The notes under the pieces are model-generated. The model saw nothing but the letters and a program-made list of their open reading frames with translations. It did not search any database and was not told the DNA's origin. From the NCBI RefSeq assembly GCF_005080885.1, contig NZ_CP034864.1, forward strand, positions 1 to 64,000: a stretch of 64,000 nucleotides of DNA, given 5' to 3'. This DNA comes from Buchnera aphidicola (Macrosiphoniella sanborni) (lineage in GTDB: Bacteria > Pseudomonadota > Gammaproteobacteria > Enterobacterales > Enterobacteriaceae). Shown here piece after piece: positions 38,801 to 50,374 of the stretch. Every line of letters begins with the position of its first letter. Positions within the stretch are counted from its first letter, which is position 1. The translations under genes and the position numbers were made by a program.

Positions 38801-40048
38801 AATCACTTCATCTAAAATATCCCATACTACTGATTCTTCTCTTTCTACCATTTTTTTTGCTGCTTTGATAGTAGTAGCCAAACTACGTACTTCTAATTTA
38901 CCATATATAAATGGTTTAAATAATTCTAATGCCATTTTTTTAGGTAAACCACATTGATGTAAACGTAAATAAGGACCTACAGTAATTACTGAACGACCCG
39001 AATAATCTACACGTTTACCAAGAAGATTTTGTCGAAATCTTCCCTGTTTTCCTTTAATCATATCAGCTAGTGATTTCAGAGGTCTTTTATTTGATCCAGT
39101 AATAGCTCTTCCTCTTCTTCCATTATCTAATAAAGCATCTACCGCTTCTTGTAGCATTCTTTTTTCATTTCTTACGATAATATCAGGTGCAGCTAAATCT
39201 AATAAACGTTTTAGACGATTATTTCGATTAATTACTCGTCGATATAAATCATTTAAATCTGATGTTGCAAACCTTCCTCCATCTAATGGGACTAATGGTC
39301 TAAGATCAGGTGGTAATACTGGTAATACATTAAGAATCATCCATTCTGGTTTATTATGTGATTGAATAAAAGATTCTAATAATTTTATTCTTTTTGTTAA
39401 TTTTTTTCTTTTTGTTTCAGAGTTAGTTTCATTTAATTCTAATCTTAATGTGTTACATTCTTGCACTAAATTTATATCTTTTAGTAAAAACTGAATTGCT
39501 TCTGCTCCCATAGTTGCATGAAATTCATCTCCAAATTCTTCTAGTGAATCTAGATATTGCTCTTCAGTGAGAATTTGACGTTTTTCAAGATTAGTCATTC
39601 CTGTTTCTATTACTACATAAGATTCAAAGTATAATACTCTTTCAATATCTCTTAGAGGCATATCTAATAATAAACCGATTCTTGATGGTAAGGATTTTAA
39701 AAACCAAATATGAGCTGTAGGTGATGAAAGTTCTATATGACCCATTCGTTCACGTCTTACTTTACTTTGTGTTACTTCGACACCACATTTTTCACAAATA
39801 ACACCTCTATGTTTTAATCTTTTATATTTACCGCATAAACATTCATAATCTTTAACTGGACCAAAAATACGAGCACAAAAAAGTCCATCTCGCTCAGGTT
39901 TAAAAGTACGATAATTAATAGTTTCAGGTTTTTTGACTTCACCAAATGACCAAGATCGAATTACGTCTGGTGAAGCTAACGAAATTTTAATAGCATCAAA
40001 ATCTTCGTTTTTAGTTTGAGATTTAAGAAATTTTAGTAAATCTTTCAC
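35825..40048 (-). CDS. rpoC: RNA polymerase beta' subunit
   Basis: Beta' carries the catalytic metal site of RNA polymerase. The 1407-residue product equals E. coli length exactly. The N-terminal zinc site has C70, C72, C85 and C88 ([19 protein letters not shown]). The active-site motif [12 protein letters not shown] and the second zinc cluster [11 protein letters not shown] are intact, as are the trigger-loop region TRTFHIGG (here [10 protein letters not shown]) and the C-terminal [11 protein letters not shown]. It follows rpoB after 80 bases. Confidence 0.99.
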   Translation of the reverse strand: MKDLLKFLKSQTKNEDFDAIKISLASPDVIRSWSFGEVKKPETINYRTFKPERDGLFCARIFGPVKDYECLCGKYKRLKHRGVICEKCGVEVTQSKVRRERMGHIELSSPTAHIWFLKSLPSRIGLLLDMPLRDIERVLYFESYVVIETGMTNLEKRQILTEEQYLDSLEEFGDEFHATMGAEAIQFLLKDINLVQECNTLRLELNETNSETKRKKLTKRIKLLESFIQSHNKPEWMILNVLPVLPPDLRPLVPLDGGRFATSDLNDLYRRVINRNNRLKRLLDLAAPDIIVRNEKRMLQEAVDALLDNGRRGRAITGSNKRPLKSLADMIKGKQGRFRQNLLGKRVDYSGRSVITVGPYLRLHQCGLPKKMALELFKPFIYGKLEVRSLATTIKAAKKMVEREESVVWDILDEVIREHPVLLNRAPTLHRLGIQAFEPVLIEGKAIQLHPLVCAAYNADFDGDQMAVHVPLTLESQLEARALMMSTNNILSPANGEPIIVPSQDVVLGLYYMTREKINGKGEGMFLNSSHEAEKVYHLGIAELHASVKVRITEYKKNEDNSFTKTKKIISTTIGRAILWIIIPKGLPFSIINHTLGKKDISKMLNTCYRILGLKPTVFFADQIMYTGFAYAARSGSSVGIDDMVIPGKKANIINEAEIEVAEIQEQFQSGLVTAGERYNKVIDIWAAANERVAKAMMKNLSTESVVNKIGLKQKQTSFNSIFMMADSGARGSAAQIRQLAGMRGLMAKPDGSIIETPITANFREGLNVLQYFISTHGARKGLADTALKTANSGYLTRRLVDVAQDLVVTQDDCQTYEGILMTSLIEGGDVKEPLRERVLGRVTAENIHFPNTKNILIKRNTLLNEQWCNLLEKNSIDNVKVRSVVNCDTNFGVCAYCYGRDLARGHLVNKGEAIGVIAAQSIGEPGTQLTMRTFHIGGAASRAAAESSIQVRNQGIINLNNAKSVKNSSGKIVITSRNVELNIIDNFGRTQESYKVPYGAIMAKGNREKVYSGETIAKWDPHTIPVITEVNGFVRFIDMIDGQSITRQADELTGLSSIVILDTAERMSIGKDLRPALKIIDSNGNDVLISGTEMPAQYFLPGKAIVQLEDGVKISSGDTLARVPQESGGTKDITGGLPRVADLFEARRPKESAILAEISGIISFGKETKGKRRLIITPVNGNDAYEEMIPKWRQLNVFEGERVEKGDVISDGPESPHDILRLRGVQAVTRYIVNEVQEVYRLQGVKINDKHIEVIIRQMLRKATILKSGNSDFLEGEQVEFSRIKIANRILNKKKKIPATFLRDLLGITKASLATESFISAASFQETTRVLTESAVAGKKDELRGLKENVIVGRLIPAGTGYAYHQERSNRRQKKYNNPTISSSQISAEEASASLSELLNSTLIEK

Positions 40049-40128
40049 ATATTAGCTCTCGTTGGAGTAAAACTTTTTTTAAGATAGTAAATTTATAAAA
40101 TATTTTTTTGTTATATTACTTTTAATAG

Positions 40129-43100
40129 TTATTCACTTTCTAATTCAATATTAATACCTAGAGATCGAATTTCTTTTAATAATACGTTAAAAGATTCTGG
40201 CATCCCAGGTTCCATTTGATGATTTCCATCTACAATATTTTTATACATTTTAGTTCTGCCATTTACATCGTCAGATTTTACCGTTAACATTTCTTGTAAT
40301 GTATAAGAAGCTCCATATGCTTCTAAGGCCCAAACTTCCATTTCACCGAAACGTTGTCCACCAAATTGAGCTTTTCCACCTAGAGGTTGTTGAGTTACTA
40401 AACTATAAGAACCAGTAGATCGGGCATGCATTTTGTCATCTACTAAATGATTTAATTTCAACATATACATATAACCAACTGTTACAGGTCTCTCAAATTT
40501 TTCTCCTGTTCTTCCGTCAAAAAGTGTAATTTGTCCAGAAGTCGGTAAATCTGCAAATTCTAATAGTTTTTTAATTTCATTTTCTTGTGCTCCATCAAAT
40601 ACTGGAGTTGCAAGAGGAATTCCGTTTTTAAAATTATTTGCTAAACACAATATTTCTTCATTAGAAAATGTATCTAAATTTACTTTTTGCCGAAGATTAT
40701 CTCCTAAATTAAAAGCTTTTTGTATAAATTTACGTAAATTAGATATACTTTCTTGATTTTTTAACATGTTATTTATTTTATCACCAATACCTTTTGCTGC
40801 CATACCTAAATGAGTTTCTAATATTTGTCCAATATTCATACGAGAAGGAACACCTAACGGATTTAAAACGATATCTACTGGAATACCATTTTCATCGTAA
40901 GGCATATCTTCAACAGGATTGATTTTAGAAATGACCCCTTTATTACCGTGTCTTCCTGCCATTTTATCTCCAGGTTGGATTTGACGTTTAACAGCTAAAT
41001 ATACTTTAACTATTTTTAAAACGCCTGGAGCAAGATCATCTCCTTGTGTGATTTTACGACGTTTTATTTCAATATTTTTTTCAAAAACTAATTTTAATTG
41101 ATTATGTTGTTTTATTAGTCTTTCTATTTCTTTTTTTTGGTCTTTTTCTTTAATTTCGATAGATAACCATTGTTCAAATGGTATTTTATTTAGTGTATCA
41201 ATATTAATGTTAAAAGATATAAGAGTTTTTTTAATATGATTAAATAAACTAGATTCAAATATTTTAAATTCTTCAGTAAGATCTTTTTTGATTTGTTTAA
41301 GTTGCATTTCTTCAATTTCTAAAGTTCTTTTATCTTTTTTTACACCATCTCTTGTAAATATTTGAACATCTATTACAGTACCAGATACTCCATTAGGAAC
41401 TCGCAATGAAGAATCTTTTACATCTGATGCTTTTTCACCAAAAATAGCGCGTAATAATTTTTCTTCAGGTGTAAGTTGTGTTTCTCCTTTTGGAGTGACT
41501 TTTCCAACTAGTATATCTCCTCCAGTTACTTCGGCTCCAATATAAACAATACCAGATTCATCTAATTTTGATAATGCAGCTTCTCCTACATTAGGTATAT
41601 CAGAACTAATTTCTTCTGCTCCTAATTTAGTATCTCGAGATATGCATGATAGTTCTTGAATATGAATAGTAGTAAAACGATCTTCTTCTACCACTCTTTC
41701 GGATACAAGAATTGAATCTTCAAAATTGTATCCATTCCATGGCATAAATGCTACACGCATATTTTGTCCTAAAGCAAGTTCTCCCAAATCAGTAGACGGT
41801 CCATCTGCTAAAACATCACCTTTTTTAATTTTTTCATTTAATTGAACACAGGGTTGTTGATTAATACAAGTATTTTGATTAGATCGAGTATATTTAGTTA
41901 AATTATAAATATCTATTCCAGCTTCTCCCGTATGCATTTCTTGTTCATTGACTTTAATAACTATACGAGAAGCATCTACATATTGAACGAAACCATTTCT
42001 TTTAGATACAATTGTTACACCTGAATCAACTGCTACTGCTCGTTCCATTCCAGTTCCAACTAAAGGTTTATCTGTTTTTAAAGTAGGAACTGCTTGACGT
42101 TGCATATTTGCACCCATTAATGCTCTATTAGCATCGTCATGTTCAAGAAAAGGAATTAAAGATGCACCGACAGATACAATTTGTTGAGTAGAAACATCCA
42201 TGTAATCAATTTGATTAGGATGAAATAAACTAGATTCACCTTTATGTCTACATGTTACTAAATCGTCAATAAAATAACCATTTTTATCAATATTAGTATT
42301 TGCTTGTGCAATAATATATTTACCTTCTTCTATAGCTGATAAATAATTAATTTCTTCAGTAACTACACTATTTTTAACTTTACGATAAGGAGTTTCTAAA
42401 AATCCATATATATTTGTTCGAGCATAAACAGACAAAGAATTAATTAATCCAATATTTGGACCTTCTGGTGTCTCAATAGGACAAACACGTCCATAATGAG
42501 TAGGATGAACATCTCGGACTTCAAATCCTGCTCGTTCTCTAGTTAAACCACCTAATCCTAATGCTGAAATTCGTCTTTTATGCGTAATTTCAGATAAAGG
42601 ATTATTTTGATCCATAAATTGAGACAATTGACTAGAACCAAAAAATTCTTTAATAGCAGCTGATATTGGTTTAGCATTTATTATATCTTGTGGCATTAAA
42701 GTATCTAAATCACCAATAGATAATCTTTCTTTAACAGCTCTTTCTACTCTTACGAGACCAATTCTAAATTGATTTTCTACCATTTCACCCACTGATCTAA
42801 CACGTCTATTACCTAAATGATCAATATCATCTACTTCTCCTTTTCCATTGCGAATATCAACAATTTTCTTTATTACATCAACAATATCTTCTTTATTTAA
42901 TGTTCCTGAACCTTCAATTTCTTGACGTAAAAGTGATCGATTAAATTTCATTCTTCCAACAGCAGAAAGATCATATCTATCTTCAGAAAAAAATAAATTT
43001 TCAAATAAATTTTCTGTAGCTTCTTTAGTAGGAGGTTCTCCAGGTCTCATGACTCGATAAATTTCTATTAAAGCAGTCATGCGATCATACGATGAATCTA

Positions 43101-44157
43101 TACGTAATGTTTCTGATATATATGGACCATGATCTAAATCATTAGTAAATAGTGTTTCAATAGATTGACATCCAGATTTTTTTAATTTTTCTAATATTTC
43201 TAAAGATAATTCTGCATTAGCAGAAATAATTTTTTCACCTGTTTTTTCGTTTTTATAATCTTTAGATACGATACGTCCTAAAATATATTCAATAGGAACT
43301 ATAATATTTTTTATATTATCATTTTTTAATTCTTGAATATGTCTAGCAGTAATACGACGTCCTTTTTTAACATAAATTTTTTCATTTTTTTTAATATCAA
43401 AAGATGCTGTTTCTCCTCTTAATCTTTCAGGAAATAATTCTAGTTCAATATTATTATCACTGATATTAAAAATATTTTTTTTAAAAAAGATATTTAATAT
43501 TTCTTCTGTATTATAATTAAGTGCACGTAAAATAATACTTACTGGTAATTTTCTACGTCGATCAATTCTAACGAATAAATTATCTTTTGGATCAAATTCA
43601 AAATCTAACCATGAGCCCCGATAGGGAATAATTCGAGCATTATAGAGTACTTTTCCTGAAGAGTGTGTTTTTCCTTTATCACTATCAAAAAAAACTCCAG
43701 GACTACGATGCAATTGAGATACTACTACTCTTTCTGTACCATTTATTATAAAAGTTCCATTATTTGTCATTAATGGAATTTCGCCCATATAAACTTCTTG
43801 TTCTTTAATGTCTTTTACAGTTGCTTCTAACATTTCACGTTCATAAATAACAAGACGCAATTTTACTCTTAATGGAGCTGAATAAGTTGCTCCTCTTATT
43901 TGACATTCTTTTACATCAAATATATTTTCTCCTAAACGATAACTAACATATTGAAGTTCAGAATTACTGTTATAACCATGAATAGGAAATACAGAACGAA
44001 ATGCTGCTTCTAAACCGTGTTGACCATCGAAATCTGGTTTAATAAATTTTTTAAAAGAATCTAATTGAATTGAAAGAAGATATGGTATATCTAAAACTTT
44101 AGGACGTTTGCCAAAATCTTTACGAATACGTTTTTTTTCAGTATAAGAGTAAACCAT
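40129..44157 (-). CDS. rpoB: RNA polymerase beta subunit
   Basis: Beta forms the other half of the polymerase cleft. The 1342-residue product equals E. coli length. It starts [19 protein letters not shown]. The rifampicin-pocket segments [18 protein letters not shown] and [20 protein letters not shown] match the wild-type (sensitive-type) sequence as far as I can read it. [10 protein letters not shown] and the C-terminal [19 protein letters not shown] are intact. It is preceded by a conserved attenuator after rplL. Confidence 0.99.
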   Translation of the reverse strand: MVYSYTEKKRIRKDFGKRPKVLDIPYLLSIQLDSFKKFIKPDFDGQHGLEAAFRSVFPIHGYNSNSELQYVSYRLGENIFDVKECQIRGATYSAPLRVKLRLVIYEREMLEATVKDIKEQEVYMGEIPLMTNNGTFIINGTERVVVSQLHRSPGVFFDSDKGKTHSSGKVLYNARIIPYRGSWLDFEFDPKDNLFVRIDRRRKLPVSIILRALNYNTEEILNIFFKKNIFNISDNNIELELFPERLRGETASFDIKKNEKIYVKKGRRITARHIQELKNDNIKNIIVPIEYILGRIVSKDYKNEKTGEKIISANAELSLEILEKLKKSGCQSIETLFTNDLDHGPYISETLRIDSSYDRMTALIEIYRVMRPGEPPTKEATENLFENLFFSEDRYDLSAVGRMKFNRSLLRQEIEGSGTLNKEDIVDVIKKIVDIRNGKGEVDDIDHLGNRRVRSVGEMVENQFRIGLVRVERAVKERLSIGDLDTLMPQDIINAKPISAAIKEFFGSSQLSQFMDQNNPLSEITHKRRISALGLGGLTRERAGFEVRDVHPTHYGRVCPIETPEGPNIGLINSLSVYARTNIYGFLETPYRKVKNSVVTEEINYLSAIEEGKYIIAQANTNIDKNGYFIDDLVTCRHKGESSLFHPNQIDYMDVSTQQIVSVGASLIPFLEHDDANRALMGANMQRQAVPTLKTDKPLVGTGMERAVAVDSGVTIVSKRNGFVQYVDASRIVIKVNEQEMHTGEAGIDIYNLTKYTRSNQNTCINQQPCVQLNEKIKKGDVLADGPSTDLGELALGQNMRVAFMPWNGYNFEDSILVSERVVEEDRFTTIHIQELSCISRDTKLGAEEISSDIPNVGEAALSKLDESGIVYIGAEVTGGDILVGKVTPKGETQLTPEEKLLRAIFGEKASDVKDSSLRVPNGVSGTVIDVQIFTRDGVKKDKRTLEIEEMQLKQIKKDLTEEFKIFESSLFNHIKKTLISFNINIDTLNKIPFEQWLSIEIKEKDQKKEIERLIKQHNQLKLVFEKNIEIKRRKITQGDDLAPGVLKIVKVYLAVKRQIQPGDKMAGRHGNKGVISKINPVEDMPYDENGIPVDIVLNPLGVPSRMNIGQILETHLGMAAKGIGDKINNMLKNQESISNLRKFIQKAFNLGDNLRQKVNLDTFSNEEILCLANNFKNGIPLATPVFDGAQENEIKKLLEFADLPTSGQITLFDGRTGEKFERPVTVGYMYMLKLNHLVDDKMHARSTGSYSLVTQQPLGGKAQFGGQRFGEMEVWALEAYGASYTLQEMLTVKSDDVNGRTKMYKNIVDGNHQMEPGMPESFNVLLKEIRSLGINIELESE

Positions 44158-44285
44158 GGGATTCCTAATCTTGTTGACAGATAAGTTAAAACATTAATTT
44201 ATCTTTGTGTCTGAAGGGGAGACAGTTTTAATGTTCTTTTTAAAGAATGTGAATTTTTTTAGCAAATTATTTGAACTTTTTGATC

Positions 44286-44315
44286 AAAAAGGCTGGTGAA
44301 TTGAAAACACCAGCC
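44286..44315 (-). terminator. rplL-rpoB attenuator
   Basis: On the minus strand GGCTGGTG (44315-44308) pairs perfectly with CACCAGCC (44298-44291), and TTTTT follows (44290-44286). Stem sequence, U5 tract and position between rplL and rpoB are the same as in the known E. coli attenuator that lets only part of transcription enter rpoBC. Only the loop has changed, to TTTTCAATT. Confidence 0.88.
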
Positions 44316-44353
44316 ATACTTATAATTTAATTAAACTATAACATTGAACATTT

Positions 44354-44722
44354 TTATTTAATTTCGATTTCGGCACCAACATCTTCTAATGTCTTTTTAA
44401 GTGATTCTGCGTCTTCTTTATTAAGATTTTCTTTTAAAATAATTGGAGCTGATTCAACTAAATCTTTTGCTTCTTTTAGTCCTAAACCAGTAGCACTACG
44501 TACAGTTTTAATAACTGAGACTTTATTTGGACCAATAGATTTCAAGAAAATATCAAATTCTGTTTTTTCTTCATTTTTATCATGTTCATTATGATTGTTA
44601 CTATTCATCGGCATACTAGCAGAAACGCCAAACTTTTCTTCCATTGCTGTAATAAGATCTACAACATTCATAACTGACATTTTAGATATCGCTTCTAAAA
44701 TTTGTTCTTTAGTAATAGACAT
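44354..44722 (-). CDS. rplL: 50S ribosomal protein L7/L12
   Basis: L7/L12 forms the flexible ribosomal stalk that recruits translation GTPases. I start at ATG 44722 ([17 protein letters not shown], as in E. coli), which follows AGGA. An upstream in-frame ATG at 44743 would add seven residues that include this ribosome binding site. The product is then 122 residues. The C-terminal domain ([32 protein letters not shown]) is well kept. The Ala-rich hinge of E. coli is replaced by a Met/Asn/His-rich segment ([13 protein letters not shown]). Confidence 0.96.
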   Translation of the reverse strand: MSITKEQILEAISKMSVMNVVDLITAMEEKFGVSASMPMNSNNHNEHDKNEEKTEFDIFLKSIGPNKVSVIKTVRSATGLGLKEAKDLVESAPIILKENLNKEDAESLKKTLEDVGAEIEIK

Positions 44723-44787
44723 GAAAATAATTCCTAATGACAAGAGGATGTATTTTAGATGTTGTTAATACATATAAAATAATAACC

Positions 44788-45285
44788 TTACGAGGTTTCT
44801 TTTTTCTGTTTTATAGCAGATAATGTATAAATAAGTTTGCCAGCAATTAATATCTTCATTGTTAATAGAAGTTTAATTATTGCTTCTTTATAAGTAGGCA
44901 TCTCTGCAAGTTGATTAATTTCTAAATCAGAGAGTAATTTTCCTTCAAAAACTGCTCCTGTAATTTTAAATTGTTTATTTTTTTTTGAAAATTCTTTAAA
45001 TAATCTCGCACAACTACCAGGATGTGTCATAGAATAACCAATAAAAGTAGAACCTTTGATTTTTTCTTGTAAACATTCAAAATTAGTATTTTTAATTGCC
45101 AAAGAAAGTAGAGTATTTTGAACAATACTCATTTTTACTCCGATTTTACGTCCAGATTTTCTTAATTGGTTGATTTTATTAACAGAAATATTTTGAGAAT
45201 CTGCAATAATTACTGATAATGCTGTATTAGATATTTTATTAATTTTAGAAACAATTATTTTTTTTTGATCAAGATTTAATGCCAT
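44788..45285 (-). CDS. rplJ: 50S ribosomal protein L10
   Basis: L10 is the stalk base that binds L7/L12 dimers. The 165-residue product equals E. coli length, starting MALNLDQKKIIVSKINKIS, like MALNLQDKQAIVAEV. The Shine-Dalgarno AAGGAGA before its ATG is one of the strongest in the window. Upstream is a 206-bp leader. In E. coli L10-(L12)4 binds this leader to repress translation. I could not confirm that fold here. Confidence 0.95.
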   Translation of the reverse strand: MALNLDQKKIIVSKINKISNTALSVIIADSQNISVNKINQLRKSGRKIGVKMSIVQNTLLSLAIKNTNFECLQEKIKGSTFIGYSMTHPGSCARLFKEFSKKNKQFKITGAVFEGKLLSDLEINQLAEMPTYKEAIIKLLLTMKILIAGKLIYTLSAIKQKKETS

Positions 45286-45491
45286 TTATTAGATTCTCCT
45301 TATTCATCTTTAGAGAAATAATTTTTTGCATTATTTTGTATAAAAAATTTTATATTTAAATAACGATATTTAGTTAGATTTAGTTAGATTATTTTATTCG
45401 GTAAATACAAATAAAAAATTTAGATAATAATTAAAAAAAAGGATATTATTATAATTAATTTTTTTTATAGCGTAAAGTAAAAATCATTTTG
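45286..45491 (-). promoter_or_regulatory. rplJ leader
   Basis: This 206-bp non-coding interval separates rplA from rplJ. In E. coli it carries the rplJ promoter and the L10 autoregulatory leader. Here it ends in a strong AAGGAGA and includes an exact 10-bp tandem repeat TAGTTAGATT at 45371-45390. I cannot draw the conserved L10-binding structure by eye. Confidence 0.45.
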
Positions 45492-46187
45492 TTATATTGA
45501 GATAGTAGATTGATCAACGGTTAATCCAACACCCATAGTAGTTGATAATACTATTTTTTTTATATATATTCCTTTTGATTGAGGAGGTTTTGATTTATTA
45601 ATAGATTCTAAGAATGTATGAAAATTTTCTTTTATATATTTTTCAATAAAATTAATTCTACCGATTGTAGCATGGATAATTCCATTTTTATCATTTCGAT
45701 ATTGGACCTGACCTGTTTTTGCATTTTTAATTGCTTGAGCTATATTTGTAGTAACAGTTCCTAATTTAGGATTAGGCATTAAACCTCTTGGTCCAAGTAT
45801 TGAACCTAACTGTGTTACTATTTTAATAGCATCAGGAGACGCAATAACAGCATCAAAATTGACTCCTTCTTTTTTAATATTATCAGATAAATCTTCCATT
45901 CCTATAAATTCTGCACCTGCTTTTTTAGCAACTTCAACATTTTTTCCTTGTGTAAAAACAGCTACTCGAACAAAACGTCCAATACCATGTGGTAATATAG
46001 TCACGCCTCTTATATTTTGATCTGATTTTTTTGGATTAATACCTAAATTAATTGCAATGTCAAGACTTTCATTAAATTTTACTTTAGATGTTTTTTTTAA
46101 TATATTGATAATATCATCAATATGATATAATTTATTGCAATTAATATTTTCTTTAATTTTTTTCATACGTTTAGTTATTTTTTTCAT
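45492..46187 (-). CDS. rplA: 50S ribosomal protein L1
   Basis: L1 binds 23S rRNA at the E-site stalk, and in many bacteria its own mRNA. The 231-residue product has [36 protein letters not shown] and [16 protein letters not shown], all family hallmarks. It shares one base with the rplK stop (TAATG), so the pair is translationally coupled as in E. coli. Confidence 0.97.
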   Translation of the reverse strand: MKKITKRMKKIKENINCNKLYHIDDIINILKKTSKVKFNESLDIAINLGINPKKSDQNIRGVTILPHGIGRFVRVAVFTQGKNVEVAKKAGAEFIGMEDLSDNIKKEGVNFDAVIASPDAIKIVTQLGSILGPRGLMPNPKLGTVTTNIAQAIKNAKTGQVQYRNDKNGIIHATIGRINFIEKYIKENFHTFLESINKSKPPQSKGIYIKKIVLSTTMGVGLTVDQSTISI

Positions 46188-46618
46188 TATTGCTCCTCAA
46201 TAATTAATCCCATAGATTTAGCAGTTCCTTTAATAGATCGCATCATGCTTTCGATATTAGCCCCGCTCATATCATTTTTTTTTATTTCTGCTATTTCTCT
46301 AATTTGTGATAGATTAATTTTTCCTACTTTTTCAGATTTATTTTTACTGGATCCTGTTTTAATGCCAGATAATTTTTTTAATAAAATAGAAGCAGGAGGA
46401 GTTTTAATAATAAATGTAAATGAACGATCAGAATATACTGTGATAATTACAGGTATTGGAAGTCCTTTTTCCATATTTTCTGTTTGTTTATTAAATAATT
46501 TGCAAAATTCCATAATATTTATACCTTTTTGTCCTAAAGCAGGTCCAATAGGGGGACTAGGATTAGCGGTACCAGCTGAAACTTGCAGTTTAATGTATGA
46601 TTGTATTTTTTTTGCCAT
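46187..46618 (-). CDS. rplK: 50S ribosomal protein L11
   Basis: L11 sits at the GTPase-associated centre of the large subunit. The 143-residue product has the N-terminal proline-rich segment [21 protein letters not shown] and the RNA-binding C-terminal domain ([12 protein letters not shown] at the end). It precedes and overlaps rplA and follows nusG after 23 bases. Confidence 0.97.
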   Translation of the reverse strand: MAKKIQSYIKLQVSAGTANPSPPIGPALGQKGINIMEFCKLFNKQTENMEKGLPIPVIITVYSDRSFTFIIKTPPASILLKKLSGIKTGSSKNKSEKVGKINLSQIREIAEIKKNDMSGANIESMMRSIKGTAKSMGLIIEEQ

Positions 46619-46641
46619 ATTTTTCTCTTTTTAAAATTTTT

Positions 46642-47187
46642 TTAATGTTTTTCTACTTGTCTAAAATCAAGTTCTACAGGAGTAGATCTTCCAAAAATAG
46701 AAACAGATACTTTTAGTCTACTTTTTTCATAGTCCACTTCTTCTACTACACCATTAAAATCTGAAAATGGACCATCATTTACGCGAATCATTTCTCCTGG
46801 TTCAAATAAAGTTTTAGGTCTTGGTTTATCACCAATTTGACGCAGTCTATTAATAATAATTTCTACTTCTTTATCACTGATAGGAGACGGCTTATCCGAT
46901 TTTCCTCCAATAAATCCTAAGACTTTAGGAATATTTCTAATTAAATGCCAAGTGGAATCTGTCATAATCATTTGAATTAACACATATCCTGGGAAGAACT
47001 TATATTCGCTTTTTCTGCGTTGTCCACCGCGAATTTCAACTACTTCTTGAGATGGAACCATCACATCTCCAAATAAATTATTCATATCGTTGAGTTTGAC
47101 ATGTTCTCTTATTGATTGTGCGACACGACTTTCAAATCCAGAAAAAGCTTGTAATACATACCACTTTTTATTTTTTTTTTTATACAT
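46642..47187 (-). CDS. nusG: Transcription termination/antitermination protein NusG
   Basis: NusG binds RNA polymerase and couples it to Rho or the ribosome. The 181-residue product equals E. coli length. The N-terminal NGN domain begins [13 protein letters not shown] and includes [10 protein letters not shown]. The C-terminal KOW domain has [22 protein letters not shown] and ends with DFRQVEKH. It starts two bases after secE. Confidence 0.97.
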   Translation of the reverse strand: MYKKKNKKWYVLQAFSGFESRVAQSIREHVKLNDMNNLFGDVMVPSQEVVEIRGGQRRKSEYKFFPGYVLIQMIMTDSTWHLIRNIPKVLGFIGGKSDKPSPISDKEVEIIINRLRQIGDKPRPKTLFEPGEMIRVNDGPFSDFNGVVEEVDYEKSRLKVSVSIFGRSTPVELDFRQVEKH

Positions 47188-47189
47188 AT

Positions 47190-47573
47190 TTAGAACCTTA
47201 TACTAATAATAAATGCTATGACATGGAATATTATACTATCTATAAACCATAATAGAAGAGATATTAGAACAGTTACAGAAATTATAATTAAAGTAGTATA
47301 TAAAGTTTCTTTATATCCAGGCCATATTATTTTATTCATCTCTTGTTTTGACATAATTATAGATGATAGTATATATTTTCCTGTTTTTGTATATAGAAAA
47401 GTTCCTATTGCACAGAATATTAAAAAAGATATAATAAATATACGAATAAATAATTTTATGTCATAAAAATAGTATTTTATCAAAAACGATAAAATAAAAA
47501 AAAATAATATAGATAACCATCTTATTTTTTCTAATATTTTAGATTTATTTTGCTTATAGTTATTTTTATTCAT
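47190..47573 (-). CDS. secE: Preprotein translocase subunit SecE
   Basis: SecE clamps SecY in the translocon. With the ATG at 47573 (five bases after AGGAG) the product is 127 residues, exactly E. coli length. A GTG at 47579 in frame is too close to the ribosome binding site. Three membrane segments are visible (about residues 15-32, 40-60 and 95-120), with the conserved amphipathic stretch [21 protein letters not shown] before the last. In E. coli tufB precedes it. Here only tRNA genes do. Confidence 0.93.
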   Translation of the reverse strand: MNKNNYKQNKSKILEKIRWLSILFFFILSFLIKYYFYDIKLFIRIFIISFLIFCAIGTFLYTKTGKYILSSIIMSKQEMNKIIWPGYKETLYTTLIIISVTVLISLLLWFIDSIIFHVIAFIISIRF

Positions 47574-47804
47574 ACACACTCCTTAAAACTCTCAAAGAAT
47601 AGTACAAAAAATATTTTAATATAGTAAATATTTATTTTTAAAGATTATATACTTAAAAAAATAAACTATTTTTTAAATAAAAATAGGTTGATTGATCATG
47701 AAGTAAATTGAGAATATTGCAAAATAAAGTATTAGGTGAGATTTATGATAAATGATTTGAAAATAATTTTTAATTAACTAAAACGATATCAAATAGTTTT
47801 ATCA

Positions 47805-47877
47805 TGCTGATACCCAGAATTGAACTGGGGACCTCACCCTTACCAAGGGTGTGCTCTACCTACTGAGCCATATCAGC
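47805..47877 (-). tRNA. thrT: tRNA-Thr(GGT)
   Basis: A 73-nt cloverleaf on the minus strand starts GCTGATATGGCTCAG. It has anticodon loop TTGGTAA (GGT) and T arm CCAGTTCAATTCTGG. CCA is not encoded. It is the last of four tRNA genes in the E. coli thrU-tyrU-glyT-thrT order, and would be followed by tufB, which is missing. Confidence 0.95.
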
Positions 47878-47918
47878 AATTGTACTTTTTATTTCGTCTT
47901 ATTGTATTGATTTATATT

Positions 47919-47990
<72 letters not shown>

Positions 47991-48013
47991 ATTTTTAATT
48001 TTTAATAATTTTA

Positions 48014-48095
48014 TGGTGGGAGAAGGATTCGAACCTTCGAAGTCTATGACGGCAGATTTACAGTCTGCTCCCTTTAGCCACTCGGGAATCCCACC
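48014..48095 (-). tRNA. tyrU: tRNA-Tyr(GTA)
   Basis: An 82-nt class II tRNA with a long variable arm lies on the minus strand, starting GGTGGGATTCCCGAGTGG. The anticodon loop is CTGTAAA (GTA). The discriminator A is followed by TAA, so CCA is not encoded. Confidence 0.95.
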
Positions 48096-48122
48096 TAAAA
48101 AAATAATGTTTTATTATAATTT

Positions 48123-48195
<73 letters not shown>

Positions 48196-48314
48196 TTTTT
48201 TTTTAGATTTTAAAGTAGATTTAAAAGAATTATCTTTTTTAGTAAATTATATTATATAATTTTTCATTTTTATTGCAAGTTTTTTTATCTTAAATAGTTA
48301 TGTTATATAAAATA

Positions 48315-49373
48315 TTATGTTTTTAAATTGAAAAATTTTGATGAATATATTTTTCCGAAAGATCCGATAAAATCTATTTCTGGTTCTAAAGATATATGAA
48401 ATTTTTTTAAAATACATGAATGTATAATTCTTGCTAATGTTATAATATCTTGAGAAGTAGCATTTTTTTTATTAATTAATATAAGTTTTTGTTTTTGATA
48501 AATACTCGCATCTCCAATTTGAATATTATGAAATTGATAATTTTCAATTAACCAACCAGCAGAAATTTTTACTAAACCATTTTTTTGAGGACAGTTCGGT
48601 ATATTTTTGTATAAAGAGAGAAGTTGTTGTGATTTTTTTTTGGTAACAATAGGATTTTTAAAGAAACTACCAGCATTACCAGTTTTTTTGGGATCTGGTA
48701 ATTTATTTTTGCGTATTTGACATATTATATTAAAAATTTGATATGCAGTTATGTTTTTTTTTTTAATATAATTATTTAGTGAAGAAAATATTATTGGTTT
48801 CCAATTTTTTGATATTTTTATTCCCACTTTAATTACAGCATACTTATGATTATATTTAGATTTAAAAATACTATTTCGATAAGAAAATTGACAAAATTTT
48901 TTCTGTATTTTGATGGTTTTATAGTTTTTTAAAGATAATATTTCAACATATTCACAGATATCTTTAAATTCTAAACCGTATGCGCCAATATTTTGAATAG
49001 CTGCAGATCCTATACGACCAGGAATTAATGCTAAATTTTCTAATCCAAAAATACCTAAATTTAAAGTTAATTTTACTAAATTATGCCATTTTTCTCCTGA
49101 AAAAACATGAATTAACCAAGAGTTTTTTTGTTCTGTTATTTGAATTCCTTTAATACGATTAAAAATCACGACTCCTATATAATTTTTTAAAAATAATATG
49201 TTACTTGCTTCTCCTAAAATTATATAAGGAATATTATATAATTTACATTTTTTTGATATTTTTATTAGATTATTAATTGTTTTTACGAAAACGATTTGTT
49301 TTGCTTTAACATCTATTGCAAAAGTATTGAGATTTTTTAATGATTGATTATAAAAACATTTTTTTTTGTACAT
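48315..49373 (-). CDS. murB: UDP-N-acetylenolpyruvoylglucosamine reductase MurB
   Basis: MurB is an FAD enzyme that reduces enolpyruvyl-UDP-GlcNAc to UDP-MurNAc, the second committed step of peptidoglycan synthesis. The 352-residue product keeps LGEASNILFL, ENLALIPGRIGSAAIQNIGAYG, the GNAGSFFKNPIV loop with its catalytic serine, SAGWLIE, and a C-terminal glutamate in LEPEIDFIG. It contains an A11 coding run (T at 48754-48764). In E. coli birA follows murB. Here birA is absent. Confidence 0.95.
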   Translation of the reverse strand: MYKKKCFYNQSLKNLNTFAIDVKAKQIVFVKTINNLIKISKKCKLYNIPYIILGEASNILFLKNYIGVVIFNRIKGIQITEQKNSWLIHVFSGEKWHNLVKLTLNLGIFGLENLALIPGRIGSAAIQNIGAYGLEFKDICEYVEILSLKNYKTIKIQKKFCQFSYRNSIFKSKYNHKYAVIKVGIKISKNWKPIIFSSLNNYIKKKNITAYQIFNIICQIRKNKLPDPKKTGNAGSFFKNPIVTKKKSQQLLSLYKNIPNCPQKNGLVKISAGWLIENYQFHNIQIGDASIYQKQKLILINKKNATSQDIITLARIIHSCILKKFHISLEPEIDFIGSFGKIYSSKFFNLKT

Positions 49374-49471
49374 AGTATACTAGAATAGTAATATATTAAA
49401 TAAATATAGATATCTTTTACTTATTTTCATTAATATTAAATAATTATTATAAAAATCTATGGAGTGTAAAA

Positions 49472-50374
49472 ATGAATGAATTTTTTCAATATCATCAGGA
49501 CATAATAAAACAAAAAATTAAAAATATAAACAATAGTATACATTGTTCTTTTGAATTTTTTCCGCCTAAAAATACTTCTTTAGAAACAAAGTTATGGTTG
49601 ACTATTGATAAACTTTCTATATTAAAACCAAAATTTTTTTCTGTTACTTATGGAGCAAATAGTGGTGAACGTAAAAAAACATATGATATTGTAAAACAAA
49701 TAAATAAAAAAACAGGAATTATTACAGCAGCTCATTTAACATGTATTAATTCTACACCTAGTAAATTAAAAGAAATAGCAAAACATTATTGGAATAATGG
49801 AATTAAAAACATTATCGCACTTAGAGGGGATACAAAAGAAAAAAATTATAAACATACTATGTATGCTGTAGATTTAGTTAGATTATTAAAAAGAATAGCT
49901 AATTTTGATATTTCTGTAGCTGCTTATCCTGAATTACATCCAGAGTCAAAGAATATTAAATTAGATATGATAAATTTAAAAAAGAAAATTGATGCAGGTG
50001 CAAATAGAGCTATTACTCAATTTTTTTTTAATGTAGATCATTATTTATATTTTCGTGAAAATTGTATTAAATATGGAATTACAGCAGAAATTATTCCTGG
50101 TATTTTGCCAATTAGTGATTTTAAACAGTTAAAACGTTTTTTAAGTATGACTAATGTTCAAATACCTAAATGGATGTTTGAAATATTTTCTGGTTTAGAT
50201 GATAACGATCGATTTACACAAAAAGTTATAGGTTGTACTATAGCAATAGATATGATACAGAAATTGTCTTCTGAAGGAGTAAAAAATTTTCATTTTTATA
50301 CTTTAAATCAATCAGATATAAGTTATTCTGTCTGTCATATTCTTGGTTTATCATGTGGTTTGTCATGTTTTTAA
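49472..50374 (+). CDS. metF: 5,10-methylenetetrahydrofolate reductase
   Basis: MetF is a flavoenzyme that makes 5-methyltetrahydrofolate, the methyl donor for MetE. The 300-residue product is close to E. coli (296), with SFEFFPPK at the start, VTYGANSGERKKTYDI, ALRGDTKE, GANRAITQFFFNVD and IIPGILPISDFKQ. ATG 49472 is preceded by TGGAG. I saw no MetJ boxes (AGACGTCT) upstream. metF and metE together show the last steps of methionine synthesis. Confidence 0.97.
   Translation: MNEFFQYHQDIIKQKIKNINNSIHCSFEFFPPKNTSLETKLWLTIDKLSILKPKFFSVTYGANSGERKKTYDIVKQINKKTGIITAAHLTCINSTPSKLKEIAKHYWNNGIKNIIALRGDTKEKNYKHTMYAVDLVRLLKRIANFDISVAAYPELHPESKNIKLDMINLKKKIDAGANRAITQFFFNVDHYLYFRENCIKYGITAEIIPGILPISDFKQLKRFLSMTNVQIPKWMFEIFSGLDDNDRFTQKVIGCTIAIDMIQKLSSEGVKNFHFYTLNQSDISYSVCHILGLSCGLSCF

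Noticed and set aside
46245..46634. Plus-strand 129-residue ORF antisense to rplK
   Set aside because: It covers a well-conserved ribosomal protein gene on the other strand and shows no ribosome binding site or known motif.
49374..49471. MetJ boxes before metF
   Set aside because: No AGACGTCT-like repeats are present in the metF upstream region.
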